Shown here one piece after another: positions 32,458 to 41,460 of a stretch of 64,000 nucleotides of DNA. Both the position numbers and the translations under genes were made by a program. Numbering within the stretch: position 1 is the stretch's first letter; each line of letters starts with the position of its first letter. Origin of the DNA: Streptomyces tubercidicus (GTDB lineage Bacteria > Actinomycetota > Actinomycetes > Streptomycetales > Streptomycetaceae); contig NZ_CP114205.1 of assembly GCF_027497495.1 (NCBI RefSeq), positions 2,604,001-2,668,000 on the forward strand. The letters are read 5' to 3'. The notes beneath the pieces were generated by a model that was not told where the DNA came from, searched no databases, and saw only the letters and a list, made by a program, of their open reading frames with translations.

Positions 32458-34866
32458 TCACGCCGCGACCGGCACCCCGGGCGCGGCCCCGTTCGACGCC
32501 GGGGTCAGTGCCAGCTCCAGTACCTGGCGGACATCGGCGACCGGGTGGACGTCGAGGGCCGCGAGGATCTCGTCCGGGACGTCGTCCAGGTCCGGTTCGT
32601 TGCGCTTCGGGATGACCACGGTGGTGATGCCCGCCCGGTGGGCCGCCAGCAGCTTCTGCTTGACGCCGCCGATCGGCAGCACCCGCCCGGTCAGCGAGAC
32701 CTCACCGGTCATCGCCACATCGGGCCGGACCTGCCGGCCGGAGAGCAGCGAGGCCAGCGCCGTCGTCATCGTGACGCCCGCGCTCGGCCCGTCCTTGGGG
32801 ACGGCGCCCGCCGGTACGTGCAGATGCACTCCGCGCTCCTTCAGGTCGGCGACCGGAAGCTCCAGTTCCGCGCCGTGCGAGCGCAGGAACGACAGCGCGA
32901 TATGCGCGGACTCCTTCATCACCTCGCCGAGCTGGCCGGTCAGCTGGAGCCCGGACGCCCCGGTTTCCGGATCGGCCAGCGAAGCCTCCACGTAGAGCAC
33001 GTCGCCGCCGGCGCCGGTGACCGCGAGGCCGGTGACCACGCCGGGCACCGCGGTGCGCCGCTCGGCCGGGTCCTGGGCCGACTCGGGGGTGTGGTGCGGC
33101 CGCCCGATCAGCGGGCGCAGCTGGTCCGCGCCGACCGTGAACGGCAGCTCCCGCTCCCCCAGTTCGTGCTGGGCGGCGACCTTGCGCAGCAGCCTGGCGA
33201 CCGCGCGCTCCAGGTTCCGTACGCCCGCCTCGCGGGTGTACTCGCCCGCGAGCTTGCGCAGCGCCTCGTCCTCCAGGGCCACCTCACCGGGCTCCAGACC
33301 GGCCCGCTCCAGCTGGCGCGGCAGCAGATGGTCCCGGGCGATGACGACCTTCTCGTCCTCCGTGTAGCCGTCCAGCCGGACCAGCTCCATACGGTCCAGC
33401 AGCGGTTCGGGGATGGCTTCGAGGACATTGGCGGTGGCCAGGAAGACCACATCGCTGAGGTCGAGTTCGACTTCCAGGTAGTGGTCGCGGAAGGTGTGGT
33501 TCTGCGCCGGGTCCAGGACCTCCAGGAGGGCGGCGGCCGGGTCGCCCCGGAAGTCGGAGCCCACCTTGTCGATCTCGTCCAGGAGGACGACCGGGTTCAT
33601 CGAACCGGCCTCCTTGATCGCACGGACGATCCGGCCGGGCAGCGCGCCGACGTAGGTACGGCGGTGGCCGCGGATCTCCGCCTCGTCCCGTACGCCGCCG
33701 AGCGCCACCCGGACGAACTTCCGGCCCATGGCGCGCGCGACGGATTCGCCGAGCGAGGTTTTGCCGACGCCCGGCGGGCCGACGAGCGCCAGTACGGCTC
33801 CGCCGCGGCGGCCGCCGACCAGGCCGAGGCCCCGTTCCGACCGGCGCTTGCGGACGGCCAGGTATTCCGTGATCCGCTCCTTGACGTCCTCCAGGCCGGA
33901 GTGGTCGGCGTCCAGGATCTCCTTGGCCCCGGCGATGTCGTAGGCGTCCTCGGTCCGTTCGTTCCAGGGCAGTTCGAGGACGGTGTCCAGCCAGGTGCGG
34001 ATCCAGGAGCCCTCGGGGCTCTGGTCGCTGGACCGCTCCAGCTTGTCGACCTCCTTGAGGGCGGCCTTGCGGACGTCCTCGGGCAGGTCGGCGGCCTCGA
34101 CGCGGGCGCGGTAGTCGTCGCCCTCGTCCTCCGGATCGCCGTTGAGCCCGGCCAGCTCCTTGCGGACCGCCTCCAGCTGCCGCCGCAGCAGGAACTCCCG
34201 CTGCTGCTTGTCGACGCCTTCCTGGACGTCCTTGGCGATGGACTCGGCGACATCCTGCTCGGCGAGGTGCTCGCGCAGCGCCTCGGTGGCGAACTTCAGC
34301 CGCGCGACCGGGTCGGCGGTCTCCAGCAGCCGGACCTTCTGTTCGGTGGTCAGGAACGGCGAGTAGCCGGAGTTGTCGGCGAGCGTCGGTACGTCCTCGA
34401 TCTGCTGGACGCGGTCGACGACCTGCCAGGCACCGCGCTTGCGCAGCCAGCTGGTGGCCAGCGCCTTGTATTCCGTGACGAGTTCGGCCACCGCACCGGG
34501 CAGGGGGGCGGGGACCGTCTCCTCGACGGTCGTGCCCTCCACCCAGAGCGCGGCGCCGGGCCCGGTGGTGCCCGAGCCGATCCGCACCCGCCCCAGGCCC
34601 CGGATCAGCGCCCCGGGATCGCCGTCGGACAGCCGCCCGACCTGCTCGATCCGCCCGAGCGTGCCGATCGCCGGGTAGCTCCCGTCGATCCGGGGCACAA
34701 GCAGCACCCGCGGTTTGTTACCCGAGGAGGCGGCGGCCTGCGCGGCCTCCACGGCTGCCCGGACGTCCGCGTCGGACAGGTCCAGGGGCACCACCATGCC
34801 CGGGAGCACGACCTCGTCATCGAGGGGCAGCACGGGCAGAGTGAGCGGTGTGGACGTCGAAGCCAT
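32458..34866 (-). CDS. lon: ATP-dependent protease Lon
   Basis: A soluble AAA+ serine protease of about 802 residues that degrades damaged and regulatory proteins. The LON N-domain starts TLPVLPLDDEVVLPGM. The AAA+ Walker A is GPPGVGKTS at ~363, followed by Walker B VVLLDEIDK and a sensor region. The C-terminal S16 protease domain has the catalytic Ser in PKDGPSAGV at ~695 and the Lys in IGGVKQKLLAAH ~45 residues later. The frame begins at 34887, but AGGGGAG just before ATG 34866 fixes the start. A HAIR-type inverted repeat lies 23 nt upstream, implying HspR control as reported for Streptomyces lon. Confidence 0.96.
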   Translation of the reverse strand: MASTSTPLTLPVLPLDDEVVLPGMVVPLDLSDADVRAAVEAAQAAASSGNKPRVLLVPRIDGSYPAIGTLGRIEQVGRLSDGDPGALIRGLGRVRIGSGTTGPGAALWVEGTTVEETVPAPLPGAVAELVTEYKALATSWLRKRGAWQVVDRVQQIEDVPTLADNSGYSPFLTTEQKVRLLETADPVARLKFATEALREHLAEQDVAESIAKDVQEGVDKQQREFLLRRQLEAVRKELAGLNGDPEDEGDDYRARVEAADLPEDVRKAALKEVDKLERSSDQSPEGSWIRTWLDTVLELPWNERTEDAYDIAGAKEILDADHSGLEDVKERITEYLAVRKRRSERGLGLVGGRRGGAVLALVGPPGVGKTSLGESVARAMGRKFVRVALGGVRDEAEIRGHRRTYVGALPGRIVRAIKEAGSMNPVVLLDEIDKVGSDFRGDPAAALLEVLDPAQNHTFRDHYLEVELDLSDVVFLATANVLEAIPEPLLDRMELVRLDGYTEDEKVVIARDHLLPRQLERAGLEPGEVALEDEALRKLAGEYTREAGVRNLERAVARLLRKVAAQHELGERELPFTVGADQLRPLIGRPHHTPESAQDPAERRTAVPGVVTGLAVTGAGGDVLYVEASLADPETGASGLQLTGQLGEVMKESAHIALSFLRSHGAELELPVADLKERGVHLHVPAGAVPKDGPSAGVTMTTALASLLSGRQVRPDVAMTGEVSLTGRVLPIGGVKQKLLAAHRAGITTVVIPKRNEPDLDDVPDEILAALDVHPVADVRQVLELALTPASNGAAPGVPVAA

Positions 34867-34888
34867 GATCTCCCCTTCGGCAAGCAAG

Positions 34889-34907
34889 TTGAGCTGTACT
34901 CACTCAA
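34889..34907 (-). promoter_or_regulatory. HAIR box (HspR operator) upstream of lon
   Basis: TTGAG-N9-CTCAA, the core of the consensus CTTGAGT-N7-ACTCAAG bound by the heat-shock repressor HspR. It lies 23 bp upstream of the lon ATG. It fits the known placement of lon in the HspR/HAIR regulon of Streptomyces. Confidence 0.85.
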
Positions 34908-35010
34908 TGCCGTCGGCGGTGGAGATGTTCCCCCGGACCGTTCGCTGTGAGCGATCAGGGGGAGTTGCCGCTGCTGGGGCCGGGCCCGCCGGCGGTCCGG
35001 GGAGGGCGCG

Positions 35011-35844
35011 CTACCAGTGGGCGGGGCGGCTCAGGGTCTGCGGCAGCTCGGTGGCGGCATCGCCCTTGGCCGCGTTGAGCTGCGACTGGGTGAGGAAGAG
35101 CGCACCGGTGAGATCGGCACCGGCGAGATCGGCGGCACGCAGATCGGCGCCGATCAGGTCCGCCGCGCGCAGGTCAGCACCCGTGAGGTCGGCGGCGATC
35201 AGGTAGGCCCCACGGAGATTGGCGCCCCGGAGGTTGGCGCCCTTGAGGCGCGCCCCCATGAGGTCGGCGCCGCGCCGCTCCCTCTTACGGCCCGGGACCC
35301 CGGCCCGGACGAGTTCGCTGGTGCGCAGCAGGAGGGCGTTGACCTCGCCCCGGTGGGCCGGCACATCGAGCGCCGTGAGCTCCTCGGCGCTGCCGCGGGT
35401 GAGGCGTTCGGTCTTCTCCAGGGCGGCGCGCAGCTCGGCGTGGACCGGGCGGGCCGCCGGGCGGGCCAGCGCCTCGGCCAGGTACCAGAGGAGTTCCTGC
35501 AGCTGCCGCATGACGGGGAAGACGTCGAACATCTGCCGGGCGGACCCCGGGGCCTGCCGCCAGTCGTGACCGCCGAAGGTGACCTGCGAGACCTTCTGCC
35601 CGGCGCCGAAGCAGTCGAAGACCGTACAGCCGGTGAAGCCGCGCGGGCGCAGCTCGCTGTGGATGCCGCAGCGGAAGTCCGTCTCCAGGTTCGGGCAGGG
35701 CCGGCCGGCGTCCTTGTCGATCGCGAAGTCCGCCGAGGCCGCGAACGGCAGCGCGACACAGCACAGCCCGAAGCAGCTCCCGCAGTCGGACCGCAGGCCG
35801 AGTTCCCTGACGTCCGGAATCGATGGCTCACGCTCTGGGGACAC
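35011..35844 (-). CDS. Cys-cluster plus pentapeptide-repeat protein
   Basis: About 277 residues. Residues 15-80 hold a cysteine cluster like the CxxCxxCC/YkgJ metal-binding family ([11 protein letters not shown], later [14 protein letters not shown] and GCTVFDC). A helical middle segment follows, then about ten A(D/N)LxG pentapeptide repeats from residue ~195 to ~250, which should form a right-handed quadrilateral helix. The frame reaches 35934, but GTG 35844 has AGGAGA upstream, while 35934 has its purine-rich site too close. It is upstream of lon on the same strand with a 144-nt gap. Function unknown; pentapeptide domains can mimic DNA. Confidence 0.8.
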   Translation of the reverse strand: MSPEREPSIPDVRELGLRSDCGSCFGLCCVALPFAASADFAIDKDAGRPCPNLETDFRCGIHSELRPRGFTGCTVFDCFGAGQKVSQVTFGGHDWRQAPGSARQMFDVFPVMRQLQELLWYLAEALARPAARPVHAELRAALEKTERLTRGSAEELTALDVPAHRGEVNALLLRTSELVRAGVPGRKRERRGADLMGARLKGANLRGANLRGAYLIAADLTGADLRAADLIGADLRAADLAGADLTGALFLTQSQLNAAKGDAATELPQTLSRPAHW

Positions 35845-36043
35845 GGCGACCTGTTCTCCTGCATCTGCGTCCGGCGGGCACCGTACGAGGCGGTGCCCGG
35901 AAGGGACCGGCCGTGCCCGGAAAGGGGCCGCCATTCTCCCAGGCGCCGGAGGGCTGTTGCGCTTGGCCGGATCCGATCGCCGCGGCCGGGCGGCGCCCCG
36001 GCGCGCACCCCGCGTTGTCAGTGGTCGCCCCTAGCGTCGGACC

Positions 36044-36547
36044 ATGAGCATGATCGGAGAGTACGCACGTGTCACTCCCGCCGCACTCGACCGCGCCCTG
36101 GGCGATCCCGAGTGGGCGCTGAAGCTGGTCCACGGGTGGAGGGAAGCGGAAGCCGGACAGCGCCCGGAGGCCGCGCCGGCCCGCTGCCTGGACATCGACA
36201 AGGCATGGGACGCGCTCGGGTTCCTGCTGCGCCGCCGCGGTTTTCCGGTGGACATCGTCCATGGCGAGGAGGCCGTCCCGGATGCCGACGACTGGGGCTA
36301 CGGGCCGCCCCGTTACCTCACCCCCGAGCAGGTGCGGTGCGCCGCGGAGGCGCTGGCGGGGCTCTCGGGCGAGCGCCTGACGTCCGGCGTCGGCCCGGCG
36401 GACCTCGCGGCGGCGGAGGTGTATCCGGCGATCGTCTGGGAGCGGGGCGAGCCGCTGGACTATGTCAGCGAGCACTACGAGCAGTTGCGGCCGTTCTTCC
36501 GCGCGGCGGCGGACGAGGGGGACGGGATGCTCATGTGGCTCGGATAG
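36044..36547 (+). CDS. DUF1877 family protein
   Basis: 167 residues with the DUF1877 (YfbM-like) pattern: MSMIGEYARVTPAAL at the start, LDIDKAWDALGFLL in the middle, YGPPRYLTPEQV, and YPAIVWERGEPLDYVSEHYEQLRPFF at the end. YfbM-type proteins are small, soluble, and of unknown biochemical role. No membrane segments. The ATG at 36044 is the natural start; a second in-frame ATG sits two codons later. It is a lone gene with its own short promoter region. Confidence 0.85.
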   Translation: MSMIGEYARVTPAALDRALGDPEWALKLVHGWREAEAGQRPEAAPARCLDIDKAWDALGFLLRRRGFPVDIVHGEEAVPDADDWGYGPPRYLTPEQVRCAAEALAGLSGERLTSGVGPADLAAAEVYPAIVWERGEPLDYVSEHYEQLRPFFRAAADEGDGMLMWLG

Positions 36548-36667
36548 GCACGCAGGGCGGGGGCGGGCGCATATGGCTCGGGCCGCAGCGACCGGTCCGG
36601 CGGATCCCTACCGAAAGCGCCCCTCGCCTCCGGCCTCACGCCCCGTCATGACTGCTACCTTCGCGGC

Positions 36668-37222
36668 ATGTTGCAGCGGATGTCCGGAGTTTTCATCGGC
36701 GCACTCTTCGGGACGGTCTTCGTGGTCGCCAACGCGCACGAGCCGCTGAATCCGGCGATCGGGATCGCCCTCCGGGTGCTCGCGGTGCTCACCTTCGCCG
36801 GGCTGCTCACGCTCGCGCTGCGGGCGGGGCGCCGCGGCGGGCCCGCGCCGGACGACGCCGAGGCCCCTCAGGCGGACTGGTTCCGGGGCAGGTTCGCGTT
36901 CGTCGTGGGGGCCGAGGCGGTGCTGCTGGTCGGCGGCAATCTCGCACTGCGCGCGGCGGGCGCCCCCGAACAGACCGCGGTGGCCTGGATCGCGCTGATC
37001 GTCGGCCTGCACTTCATCGCGCTGATGGCGGTCTGGAAGCGGCGCAGCATCGTCGTCCCCGGCGCCACGCTGACCGCGCTCGGCGCGATCGGCCTGGGCA
37101 TGGCGGCCACCTCCGCCGTGGTCTGGGTGCCGTTCGTCAGCGGGGTGCTCTCCGGGGTGGCGCTCCTGGGCGGCTGCGCCTACGCCATCACCGCCACCTA
37201 CCGTTCGACGGCGCGTCCGTAG
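36668..37222 (+). CDS. integral membrane protein, unknown function
   Basis: 184 residues with about six hydrophobic segments (roughly residues 5-22, 30-50, 75-95, 102-120, 128-150 and 155-175) joined by short loops. The loop between segments 2 and 3 is Arg/Gly/Asp-rich and cytoplasmic by the positive-inside rule. No catalytic motif or named family recognised. It converges with the rhomboid-like gene (33-nt gap). Confidence 0.7.
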   Translation: MLQRMSGVFIGALFGTVFVVANAHEPLNPAIGIALRVLAVLTFAGLLTLALRAGRRGGPAPDDAEAPQADWFRGRFAFVVGAEAVLLVGGNLALRAAGAPEQTAVAWIALIVGLHFIALMAVWKRRSIVVPGATLTALGAIGLGMAATSAVVWVPFVSGVLSGVALLGGCAYAITATYRSTARP

Positions 37223-37255
37223 CAGCCCTCCGGACCGGCCCGCGCCCCCGGACGC

Positions 37256-38374
37256 TCAGTACATCCGCGCGCCCCGCAGGGCGGGATGGCCCAGGTCGCC
37301 GAGGAGCGGTGCGGGTGCGGCGCGACGGGTGCGCCAGCGGCGCAGCAGCGGCCAGCTCGCCACGCCCAGGGCGAGCGAGAGCAGATGTCCCCAGTCGCTC
37401 AGCGGGTCGGCGTAGGCGAGGAGGTCCGTCAGGGCCAGATAGCCGACGACGGCCAGCAGCAGCCGGCCCGGCCAGGCCGGCAGCAGACCGGCGAGGGCGC
37501 CGATGCAGGTCATCACGCCGAAGCTGATGCCGTAGTCGAGGCGGTGCAGCGAGCTCTCCGGCAGCCCGCCGGCGGCGACCGAGAAGGCGACGGGGAGTTC
37601 GGTGGCGAGGGTGGCGAGCACATGACCGCCGAAGAAGACCGTGGCGGCGCCCCGCGCGCCGATCCGCCGCTCCAGCGCCGTCAGGACGAAGAGGAAGGCG
37701 ACGGCGTACCCGGAGGTCATCCCGCCGGCGATCCACAGCGCACTGGCTATCAGCACCGGCAGCGGGGCCTGGGTGAGGTGGACGACATCGGTGCTGGAGC
37801 CGTGCAGCAGCCTGGAGACCAGCCCCGGGTCGGCGTACTCGGCGAAGAGCGAGGTGACCGCGAGGACCACGGCGAAGCCGAAGGTGAAGGGGGTGCCGAC
37901 GGGGGTGGGCAGCAGCCGCAGCGGCTGCCAGGGCCGCGAGGGCCCCGGGCGCACCGCCGCATCCGGGGCATCCGGCCCGGCCTCGACGGCATGGGTCCCC
38001 GCCTCGGCAGAGCGAATCCCGGTCTCGGCGGCACGGGCCCCGGTCGCCCGGCCCGCACGCTGCCGGGGGATGCCGAGCAGCGGGCCCGGCGCCACAGCGG
38101 CCGAGCGGGCATCCGGCACCGGCGCGGTGTCCGGCACCAGCGCGGCATCCGAATCCGAGCCGGCATCCGGCGCCAGAGCGGCAGCCACCTCCGGGACGGC
38201 ACCCGCTTCCCGGACAGCACCCGCCCCACGCTCGCCCCGCACTCTCTCCACGATTCCCAGCCAGCTCACAGTCCGAGGCCCCTTCCGTCCTGGCGCTTCC
38301 GGTGAGCCACGCCCGTGTCCCTCGGCCGTGAATCCCTGCCTTGTCCTACGTCCGGGACCACCCTGCATGCTCAA
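37256..38374 (-). CDS. rhomboid-like membrane protein with disordered N-terminus
   Basis: 372 residues. The first ~165 are low-complexity Ala/Pro/Gly/Asp-rich and cytoplasmic. The C-terminal ~200 residues have six hydrophobic segments in a rhomboid-like arrangement: LERRIGARGAATVFFGGHVLATLATE (helix with an HxxxT-type end), then LDYGISFGVMTCIGALAG in place of the rhomboid GxSG helix, and GHLLSLALG near the C-terminus with a His. The Ser in GISFG and this His could form a dyad, but the motif is looser than in true rhomboid proteases, so activity is uncertain. It resembles actinobacterial 'rhomboid-like' annotations. It is divergent from the SpeE-like gene. Confidence 0.7.
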   Translation of the reverse strand: MSMQGGPGRRTRQGFTAEGHGRGSPEAPGRKGPRTVSWLGIVERVRGERGAGAVREAGAVPEVAAALAPDAGSDSDAALVPDTAPVPDARSAAVAPGPLLGIPRQRAGRATGARAAETGIRSAEAGTHAVEAGPDAPDAAVRPGPSRPWQPLRLLPTPVGTPFTFGFAVVLAVTSLFAEYADPGLVSRLLHGSSTDVVHLTQAPLPVLIASALWIAGGMTSGYAVAFLFVLTALERRIGARGAATVFFGGHVLATLATELPVAFSVAAGGLPESSLHRLDYGISFGVMTCIGALAGLLPAWPGRLLLAVVGYLALTDLLAYADPLSDWGHLLSLALGVASWPLLRRWRTRRAAPAPLLGDLGHPALRGARMY

Positions 38375-38504
38375 CCCATGAAGAACCTGTGAGAGTGAGA
38401 TCCCTCACATGGGGCAACTCCCGATCGGTGCTTTACGTCCGGGTCACCGGCTCGGGGAAGCCCTCCCGCAATGCGTTGGACCGGCGCACCCCGTAGTGGC
38501 CACC

Positions 38505-39278
38505 ATGGACGCCATGGCTCCCGTGACACCGACACAGGAAACGACCGGCGCCCCAGCGGCCCCGCGCACGATCGACCGCCGCGAGGGCCCGTACGGCGAG
38601 GTGGTGCTACGCGAACGGAGCGGGCCCCTCGCGGCCCCCGGGACCGACGGGGCCGGCACCCCCGCGGCGCCGGTGATCTACGAGATCATCGCCAACGGCT
38701 GCTTCCTGATGGACACCTCCGACGGCCGCTCCGAGCGGCTGCTGATCGACGCCGCGCTGGACGCGCTGCCGGCCGGCCGCACCGACCCCGTCGTCCTCAT
38801 CGGCGGCCTCGGCGTCGGCTTCTCCCTGGCCCGCGCCGCCCAGGAGCCGCGCTGGGGCCGGATCGTCGTCGTCGAGCGCGAGGAGGCGGTCATCGACTGG
38901 CACCGCACGGGCCCGCTGTCGGCCGTCTCCGCCGCCGCGCTGGCCGATCCGCGCAGCGAGATCCTGCACACCGACCTGGTCGCCCATCTGTGGACGGAGG
39001 CGGGCCGGGACGCGTACGACGCCCTGTGCCTGGACATCGACAACGGCCCCGACTGGACCGTCACCGAGGACAACGACAGCCTCTACTCCCCCGACGGACT
39101 CGCCGCCTGCCGCGATCGTCTGAACCCTGGCGGAGTGCTCGCCGTCTGGTCCGCGCAGCCCTCGCCGGCCTTCGAGGAAGCGCTACGAAATGCCGGGTTC
39201 AACGGGGTACATACGGAAGAGATCCCCGTTGTCCGAGGCGTCCCGGACGTGGTCCATCTGGCGCGGAAGGGCGCGTAG
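38505..39278 (+). CDS. spermidine-synthase-like methyltransferase-fold protein
   Basis: About 257 residues of the SpeE-like class I methyltransferase fold. GREGPYGEVVLRE-type beta-strand head (here RREGPYGEVVLRE), SAM/dcSAM-binding loop LIGGLGVGFSLARAA, acidic VVVEREEAV and LCLDIDNGPDW at strand 4 are visible. It is shorter than a true spermidine synthase and lacks the usual GGGDG loop, so substrate and activity are unclear. The frame is open to 38409; ATG 38505 starts the conserved part. It lies 74 nt upstream of the response regulator on the same strand. Confidence 0.78.
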   Translation: MDAMAPVTPTQETTGAPAAPRTIDRREGPYGEVVLRERSGPLAAPGTDGAGTPAAPVIYEIIANGCFLMDTSDGRSERLLIDAALDALPAGRTDPVVLIGGLGVGFSLARAAQEPRWGRIVVVEREEAVIDWHRTGPLSAVSAAALADPRSEILHTDLVAHLWTEAGRDAYDALCLDIDNGPDWTVTEDNDSLYSPDGLAACRDRLNPGGVLAVWSAQPSPAFEEALRNAGFNGVHTEEIPVVRGVPDVVHLARKGA

Positions 39279-39352
39279 CCGACAGTCGCGCCATGCCCGT
39301 ACGCTGCTGCCCAGCAAGACGGCGACCACGCAGGGACATGCAGGGGCGGGCG

Positions 39353-40093
39353 ATGGACCAGACTCAGACAACGCAGGGCGGCGCCGCCGCGGCCACGCCG
39401 GGTGCCCAGCGCCGGGTCCTGGTCGTTGAAGACGACCCGACGATCGTCGAGGCCATCGCGGCCCGGCTGCGCGCCGAGGGTTTCCAGGTGCAGACGGCCA
39501 CCGACGGCCCGGCCGCCGTGGACACCGCCGAGGCCTGGCAGCCCGATCTGCTGGTCCTCGATGTGATGCTGCCGGGCTTCGACGGCCTGGAGGTGTGCCG
39601 CCGGGTCCAGGCCCAGCGTCCGGTGCCGGTGATGATGCTCACCGCCCGGGACGACGAGACGGACATGCTGGTGGGCCTCGGCGTCGGCGCCGACGACTAC
39701 ATGACCAAGCCGTTCTCGATGCGGGAGCTGGCCGCCCGGGTGCATGTCCTGCTGCGCCGGGTCGAGCGCGCCGCGCTGGCCGCGCACACCCCGCGCAGCG
39801 GCATCCTCCGGCTGGGCGAGCTGGAGATCGACCACGCCCAGCGCCGGGTGCGGGTACGCGGCGCGGATGTGCATCTGACGCCCACCGAGTTCGATCTGCT
39901 GGTCTGCCTGGCGAACACCCCGCGTGCGGTGCTCTCCCGTGAGCAGCTGCTGGCCGAGGTGTGGGACTGGGCCGACGCCTCCGGCACCCGTACGGTCGAC
40001 AGCCACATCAAGGCGCTGCGCCGCAAGATCGGCGCCGAGCGGATCCGCACGGTCCACGGTGTCGGCTACGCCCTGGAGACCCCGGCCGCATGA
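39353..40093 (+). CDS. OmpR-family response regulator
   Basis: 246 residues. The receiver domain (20-135) has acidic VVEDD, phospho-Asp in LLVLDVMLPG, the conserved Thr in MLTARD and Lys in MTKPF. The winged-helix DNA-binding domain (150-245) shows LTPTEFDLLVCLANTPRAVLSREQLL, then RTVDSHIKALRRKIG and IRTVHGVGYALE. The ATG at 39353 is preferred; ATG 39338 has a GGGA too close to be used. Its TGA overlaps the ATG of the kinase gene (ATGA), so the pair is translationally coupled. Confidence 0.95.
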   Translation: MDQTQTTQGGAAAATPGAQRRVLVVEDDPTIVEAIAARLRAEGFQVQTATDGPAAVDTAEAWQPDLLVLDVMLPGFDGLEVCRRVQAQRPVPVMMLTARDDETDMLVGLGVGADDYMTKPFSMRELAARVHVLLRRVERAALAAHTPRSGILRLGELEIDHAQRRVRVRGADVHLTPTEFDLLVCLANTPRAVLSREQLLAEVWDWADASGTRTVDSHIKALRRKIGAERIRTVHGVGYALETPAA

Positions 40094-41223
40094 CGCGGCC
40101 GCCACGCACCTCGCTGAACGCGCTGTGGCAGCGGATCTGGGAGGGCCTGCGCCCGCTGGACCCGTACCGGTCCGTGAAGGCCGCACTGGGGGCGCTGGTC
40201 AGCGTCTCGGTGATCATCACCACCCTGCTGGTGTTCGTCGCGATGCACTCGGCGACCGAGCTGCGGGTGATCACGATCTTCTCGATCATCGCCTCGCTGC
40301 TGATCACCCAGTTCGTGGCCAACAGCCTGACCGCTCCGCTCGACGAGATGACGGATGTCACCCGCTCGATGGCGCACGGTAACTACAGCCGCCGGGTCCG
40401 CTCGGAGCGCCGTGACGAGTTCGGTGACCTGGCGAACGCCTTCAACCGGATGGCGGCCGACCTGGAGGCGGTGGACACCCACCGCAAGGAGCTGGTCGCC
40501 AATGTGTCGCACGAGCTGCGCACCCCCATCGCCGCGCTCCGTGCCGTCCTGGAGAACGTCGTCGACGGGGTCTGCGAGCCGGACCCGGAGACGATGCGTA
40601 CGGCGCTGAAGCAGACCGAGCGGCTGGGCCGCCTGGTGGAGCATCTGCTGGACCTGTCCCGGCTGGACAACGGGGTGGTGCCGCTGCACGCCCGCCGCTT
40701 CGAGGTCTGGCCGTATCTGTCCGGCGTGCTCAAGGAAGCCAACATGAGCCGGGGCGCCACCACCCTCTCGGGGCTGTCGGGGGCCGCCGGCTCCGGCACC
40801 CACACCCGTACGGACGTCCATCTCCACCTCGATGTCTCGCCGCCGGAGCTGACCGCGCACGCGGACGCCGAGCGGCTGCACCAGGTCGTGGCCAATCTGA
40901 TCGACAACGCGATCAAGCACAGCCCCCGGCACGGCCGGGTCACGGTGCACGCCCGGCGCGGCGAGGGGCCGCAGAGCCTGGTGCTGGAGGTGCAGGACGA
41001 GGGCCCCGGCATCCCCGAGGCGGAGCGCTACCGGGTCTTCGAGCGGTTCAACCGCGGCGGCCCGGCCCCGTCGGGCCCCGGCAGCGACGGCGGCACGGGC
41101 CTGGGCCTGGCGATCGCCCGCTGGGCGGTGGACCTGCACGGAGGACGCATCGGGGTCGCCGAATCGTCCCGCGGTTGCCGGATCCGGGTCACTCTTCCGG
41201 GGCTGGAGTCAGCTCGAAGCTGA
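40090..41223 (+). CDS. sensor histidine kinase
   Basis: 377 residues, membrane-bound. Two hydrophobic segments (~35-55 and 62-80) have almost no loop between them, so there is little extracellular sensor. HAMP (80-135) follows, then the H-box VSHELRTPIAALRAV with phospho-His, N-box LIDNAIKHS, G1 DEGPGI and G2 GTGLGLAIARW. It phosphorylates the response regulator encoded upstream. A short sensing region suggests it detects membrane or cell-envelope state. Located between that regulator and kgd. Confidence 0.95.
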   Translation: MTRPPRTSLNALWQRIWEGLRPLDPYRSVKAALGALVSVSVIITTLLVFVAMHSATELRVITIFSIIASLLITQFVANSLTAPLDEMTDVTRSMAHGNYSRRVRSERRDEFGDLANAFNRMAADLEAVDTHRKELVANVSHELRTPIAALRAVLENVVDGVCEPDPETMRTALKQTERLGRLVEHLLDLSRLDNGVVPLHARRFEVWPYLSGVLKEANMSRGATTLSGLSGAAGSGTHTRTDVHLHLDVSPPELTAHADAERLHQVVANLIDNAIKHSPRHGRVTVHARRGEGPQSLVLEVQDEGPGIPEAERYRVFERFNRGGPAPSGPGSDGGTGLGLAIARWAVDLHGGRIGVAESSRGCRIRVTLPGLESARS

Positions 41224-41460
41224 CGGCCGCTGACGTAGGGTCGGTGGTGGAAACACTCAGCAGCGGGTGTGGTGGTGATCACTCCTACCCGCAGCCAGGC
41301 AAACTTCGTGTGTTTCCCGCCAAGTCATGCCCTGAAACCCGTCCGGGAATGTGACCTACACGACGAGTACCCCTCCCGGCCTGCACCAAGGGTCACAACA
41401 GGCGTAGCCTTTATTCCCGCTGTCCACCACCTTAGGAAGCGGAAGAGGGCGGTTGCCGCC

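Noticed and set aside
32380..34950. 856-codon plus-strand frame opposite lon
   Set aside because: Shadow of lon; no domain pattern and no ribosome-binding site.
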